Assembly (NCBI GenBank): GCA_030682595.1 | Contig: JAUXNZ010000342.1 | Span: 1 to 6,834, forward strand | Length of the DNA: 6,834 nt | DNA from: Rhodocyclaceae bacterium | GTDB lineage: Bacteria; Pseudomonadota; Gammaproteobacteria; Burkholderiales; Rhodocyclaceae | Direction of reading: 5' to 3' | Part shown: positions 4,964 to 6,834 of the stretch, one piece after another | How positions within the stretch are numbered: position 1 is the first letter of the stretch | Layout: the number at the start of each line of letters is the position of its first letter | Translations under genes and position numbers: made by a program | The notes under the pieces: generated by a model | The model's input: the letters and a program-made list of their open reading frames with translations, nothing else | The model's database searches: none | What the model was told of the DNA's origin: nothing

Positions 4964-6834
4964 TTAGGCGGCCTTCTTCCTGACTGCGGCCTTCTTCGCG
5001 GCGGGCTTCTTTGTTGCGGGTACCGCCTTCGTTTTAACGGCCTCACCGGCTGACGCCGTCTTCGTTTTACCGGCCTCACCGGCTGACGCCGTCTTTGTTT
5101 TACGCGGCTCACCGGCTGACGCCGTCTCGCCAGCGCCGACTTTAGCGGGCTTCGCAGCCGCCTTGCCTGCCTTCGGCGCGCGCTGTTCGAACTCGAAACC
5201 GACCTTGCCGTCGGCGCCGCGCACCAAGTAGGCGGAAAACTTCTTGCGGGTGCGGTTGGAGATGAAGGCTTTCAAGAGGCTGGTCCTGCCGGTTTCGAGC
5301 AACTTCTGCATCTCGGCGCGGGATATTTCCTGTTGCAGGATGACCTTGCCGGAACGAAAGTCGCAGGTCTTCGCTGCCCCGGTGGATTTCTCGCAGACAT
5401 AGGCCATCGGCTGCTCGAAGACGCGGTTGCCGCACTTCGGGCAGGCGCCCAGCGCTTCCTGGCCAGTGAAGTCGACCTCTTCGCCACCCTCGTCTGCATT
5501 GCCGAAATCGAAGCTGGGCGCGTGTTCTTCGTTGAGCTTGATGACGGCGGCGAAGGCGCGCCCCATCTTGCTGCGGAAACCCTGTAGCGGGCCGATCTGG
5601 CGATCACGCAACAATTGATCCATTTCCTCGGGTTCCCACTGGCGGCTGGCGATGACCTTCCACAGCTTGTAGTCGCACTTGTCGCACTTGAAGTGCTTGT
5701 AGGTCTCGTGGATCGTGCCGCCGCATTTCGGGCAGGGGGTCTGGAGCGGGCCGAAGTCGGGGTCGGCGAATTCGCCGGTCTTGATGCGCTCCACCATCTG
5801 CTGCGTCTGCTCGGAGATGTGCGCCATGAACTCGGCACGCTTCAGGCGTCCCTGCTCCATTTCGCGCAGTTTCGATTCCCACAGGCCGGTCAGCTCGGGC
5901 GAGCGAATCTCGTCGACCTGGAGTTGTTCCAGCGCGAAAAGAAGGTTAAAAGCCTTCGCGGTCGGCTGCAGCTCGCGGCCATTGCGATGGAGATATTCCT
6001 CGGCGATGAGGCCTTCGATGGTGGCGGCGCGGGTCGCCGGGGTGCCGAGGCCGCGTTCGGACATCGCCGTGCGCAGTTCCTCGTCCTCGATCAGCTTGCC
6101 GGCGCCTTCCATCGCCGAGAGCAGCGTCGCTTCGTTGAAGCGCGGCGGCGGCTTGGTGGCACAGTCCTTGACCTCGACATCGTTGGCCCAGACCCGTTCC
6201 TTCTTTTCCAGCGGCGGCAGGTTGGGCGATTCTTCATCGCCCTGCGCCTCCTTGCCATAGACGGCCAGCCAGCCCGGCGTCACCAGTACCTTGCCGACGG
6301 TCTTGAACGGCTCTTGCTCGATCCTGGTTATGCGCGTGGTGACGAGGTATTCGGCGCTCGGGTAGAAGATGGCGATGAAGCGCTTGACGACCAGGTCATA
6401 GAGCTTCTGTTCCGGCTCCGACAGGCTCTTCGGCGGCACGCCGGTGGGAATGATGGCGAAGTGGTCGGAAATCTTGGCGTTGTTGAAAATGCGCTTGTTC
6501 GGATGCACCCAGCCGTTTTCCAAAACCATGCCGGCATGTTTGCCGAAGGCGGAATCGGTGAGCGAGCGCAGTGTGTCCTTGACCTCGCCGATATAGTCTT
6601 CGGGCAGGCAGCGGGCATCGGTACGCGGATAGGTCAGCACCTTGTGGCGCTCGTAAAGCGCCTGCGCCAGCCCCAGCGTGTTGCGGGCCGAAAAACCGAA
6701 GCGGCCGTTGGCATCGCGCTGCAAGCTGGTCAGGTCGTACAGCATCGGACAGGCTTCGGTCTTCGGCTTGGCTTCTTCGGTGACTATGCCGTGTTTACCG
6801 AGGCATTTTTGGCGCAGGGCATCGGCCCGGGCTT
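4964..6834 (-). CDS. topB: DNA topoisomerase III (type IA), 5' end outside window
   Basis: Partial: the frame stays open to the right edge, showing 622 C-terminal residues. Type IA topoisomerases cut one strand through a tyrosine, pass the other and reseal; topoisomerase III mainly decatenates replication and recombination intermediates. The active site is LTYPRTD, with the catalytic Tyr at codon 6629-6631. TYPRTD marks topoisomerase III; topoisomerase I has an MRTDS form. Other conserved stretches are DHFAIIPTG, FNEATLLSAME and ERGLGTPATRAATIEGLI. C-terminal to the core are two four-Cys zinc-ribbon candidates (about 5734-5668 and 5443-5363), then a Lys/Ala-rich tail with 11-residue repeats ending RKKAA, probably a DNA-contacting tail. 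The TOPRIM domain is missing only because of the window edge; I infer a full length of roughly 850-900 residues, longer than E. coli TopB (653). Convergent with the HD-GYP gene. Confidence 0.92.
   Translation of the reverse strand, partial: ARADALRQKCLGKHGIVTEEAKPKTEACPMLYDLTSLQRDANGRFGFSARNTLGLAQALYERHKVLTYPRTDARCLPEDYIGEVKDTLRSLTDSAFGKHAGMVLENGWVHPNKRIFNNAKISDHFAIIPTGVPPKSLSEPEQKLYDLVVKRFIAIFYPSAEYLVTTRITRIEQEPFKTVGKVLVTPGWLAVYGKEAQGDEESPNLPPLEKKERVWANDVEVKDCATKPPPRFNEATLLSAMEGAGKLIEDEELRTAMSERGLGTPATRAATIEGLIAEEYLHRNGRELQPTAKAFNLLFALEQLQVDEIRSPELTGLWESKLREMEQGRLKRAEFMAHISEQTQQMVERIKTGEFADPDFGPLQTPCPKCGGTIHETYKHFKCDKCDYKLWKVIASRQWEPEEMDQLLRDRQIGPLQGFRSKMGRAFAAVIKLNEEHAPSFDFGNADEGGEEVDFTGQEALGACPKCGNRVFEQPMAYVCEKSTGAAKTCDFRSGKVILQQEISRAEMQKLLETGRTSLLKAFISNRTRKKFSAYLVRGADGKVGFEFEQRAPKAGKAAAKPAKVGAGETASAGEPRKTKTASAGEAGKTKTASAGEAVKTKAVPATKKPAAKKAAVRKKAA
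5039..5137. repeat. Three 33-base tandem repeats in the topB tail
   Basis: Units at 5039-5071, 5072-5104 and 5105-5137 share the core CTCACCGGCTGACGCCGTCT. The first two are almost identical over all 33 bases; the third diverges after the core. In the protein they give TASAGE(P/A) blocks with KTK spacers, 11 residues per unit, in the basic C-terminal tail. The unit is a multiple of three, so copy-number change would not break the frame. Confidence 0.9.

Noticed and set aside
5039..5137. CRISPR-like array
   Set aside because: The 33-base units are directly adjacent with no unique spacers, lie in frame inside topB and encode its basic tail. No cas gene is present.
4964..6745. A complete topB beginning at the Met codon ending at 6745
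   Set aside because: The frame stays open and conserved-looking to the window edge (29 more codons), and a protein starting there would lack the TOPRIM domain. It is an edge truncation, not a short gene.

Overview
The window looks like chromosomal core DNA from a betaproteobacterium. Rhodocyclales (Dechloromonas/Azonexus/Accumulibacter-like) is a plausible guess, not a demonstrated placement. The support is a neisserial-type general porin, the DUF3391-HD-GYP protein type, a DNA topoisomerase III with zinc ribbons and a Lys/Ala-rich tail, high GC and GC-rich codon third positions. No insertion sequence, phage gene, CRISPR array, tRNA or rRNA is visible.

Layout, left to right. A leader (1-165) precedes an outer-membrane porin gene (166-1143, +), which ends at a strong, roughly symmetrical intrinsic terminator (1162-1197). 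On the minus strand, three tightly packed genes probably form one operon, transcribed uppP (3521-2697), yqiA-like esterase (2700-2083), rarD-like permease (2073-1201). The uppP stop and the esterase TTG start overlap as TTGA, and a 9-base gap separates the esterase from rarD. Divergent from uppP, across only 35 bases, is an HD-GYP cyclic-di-GMP phosphodiesterase (3557-4810, +). A 153-base convergent spacer (4811-4963) holds a GC-rich hairpin/terminator-like element containing a G-quadruplex motif. The rest is the 3' part of topB, DNA topoisomerase III (minus, 6834-4964), cut by the right edge of the window.

The genes do not form one pathway: envelope permeability (porin), undecaprenyl carrier recycling for cell-wall synthesis (uppP), a small hydrolase, an EamA-type permease, cyclic-di-GMP turnover and DNA topology. 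I see no new multi-gene system. The most unusual content is small repeat structure inside otherwise ordinary genes. The yqiA-like esterase carries a 42-base in-frame duplication/insertion bounded by 19-base direct repeats. A 16-base block of that repeat recurs exactly in the topB tail, next to three 33-base tandem repeats. The HD-GYP gene has a perfect 12-bp inverted repeat exactly in its Pro-rich interdomain linker. Together these suggest small, frame-preserving repeats tolerated in loops, linkers and tails, which a genome-wide search could test.
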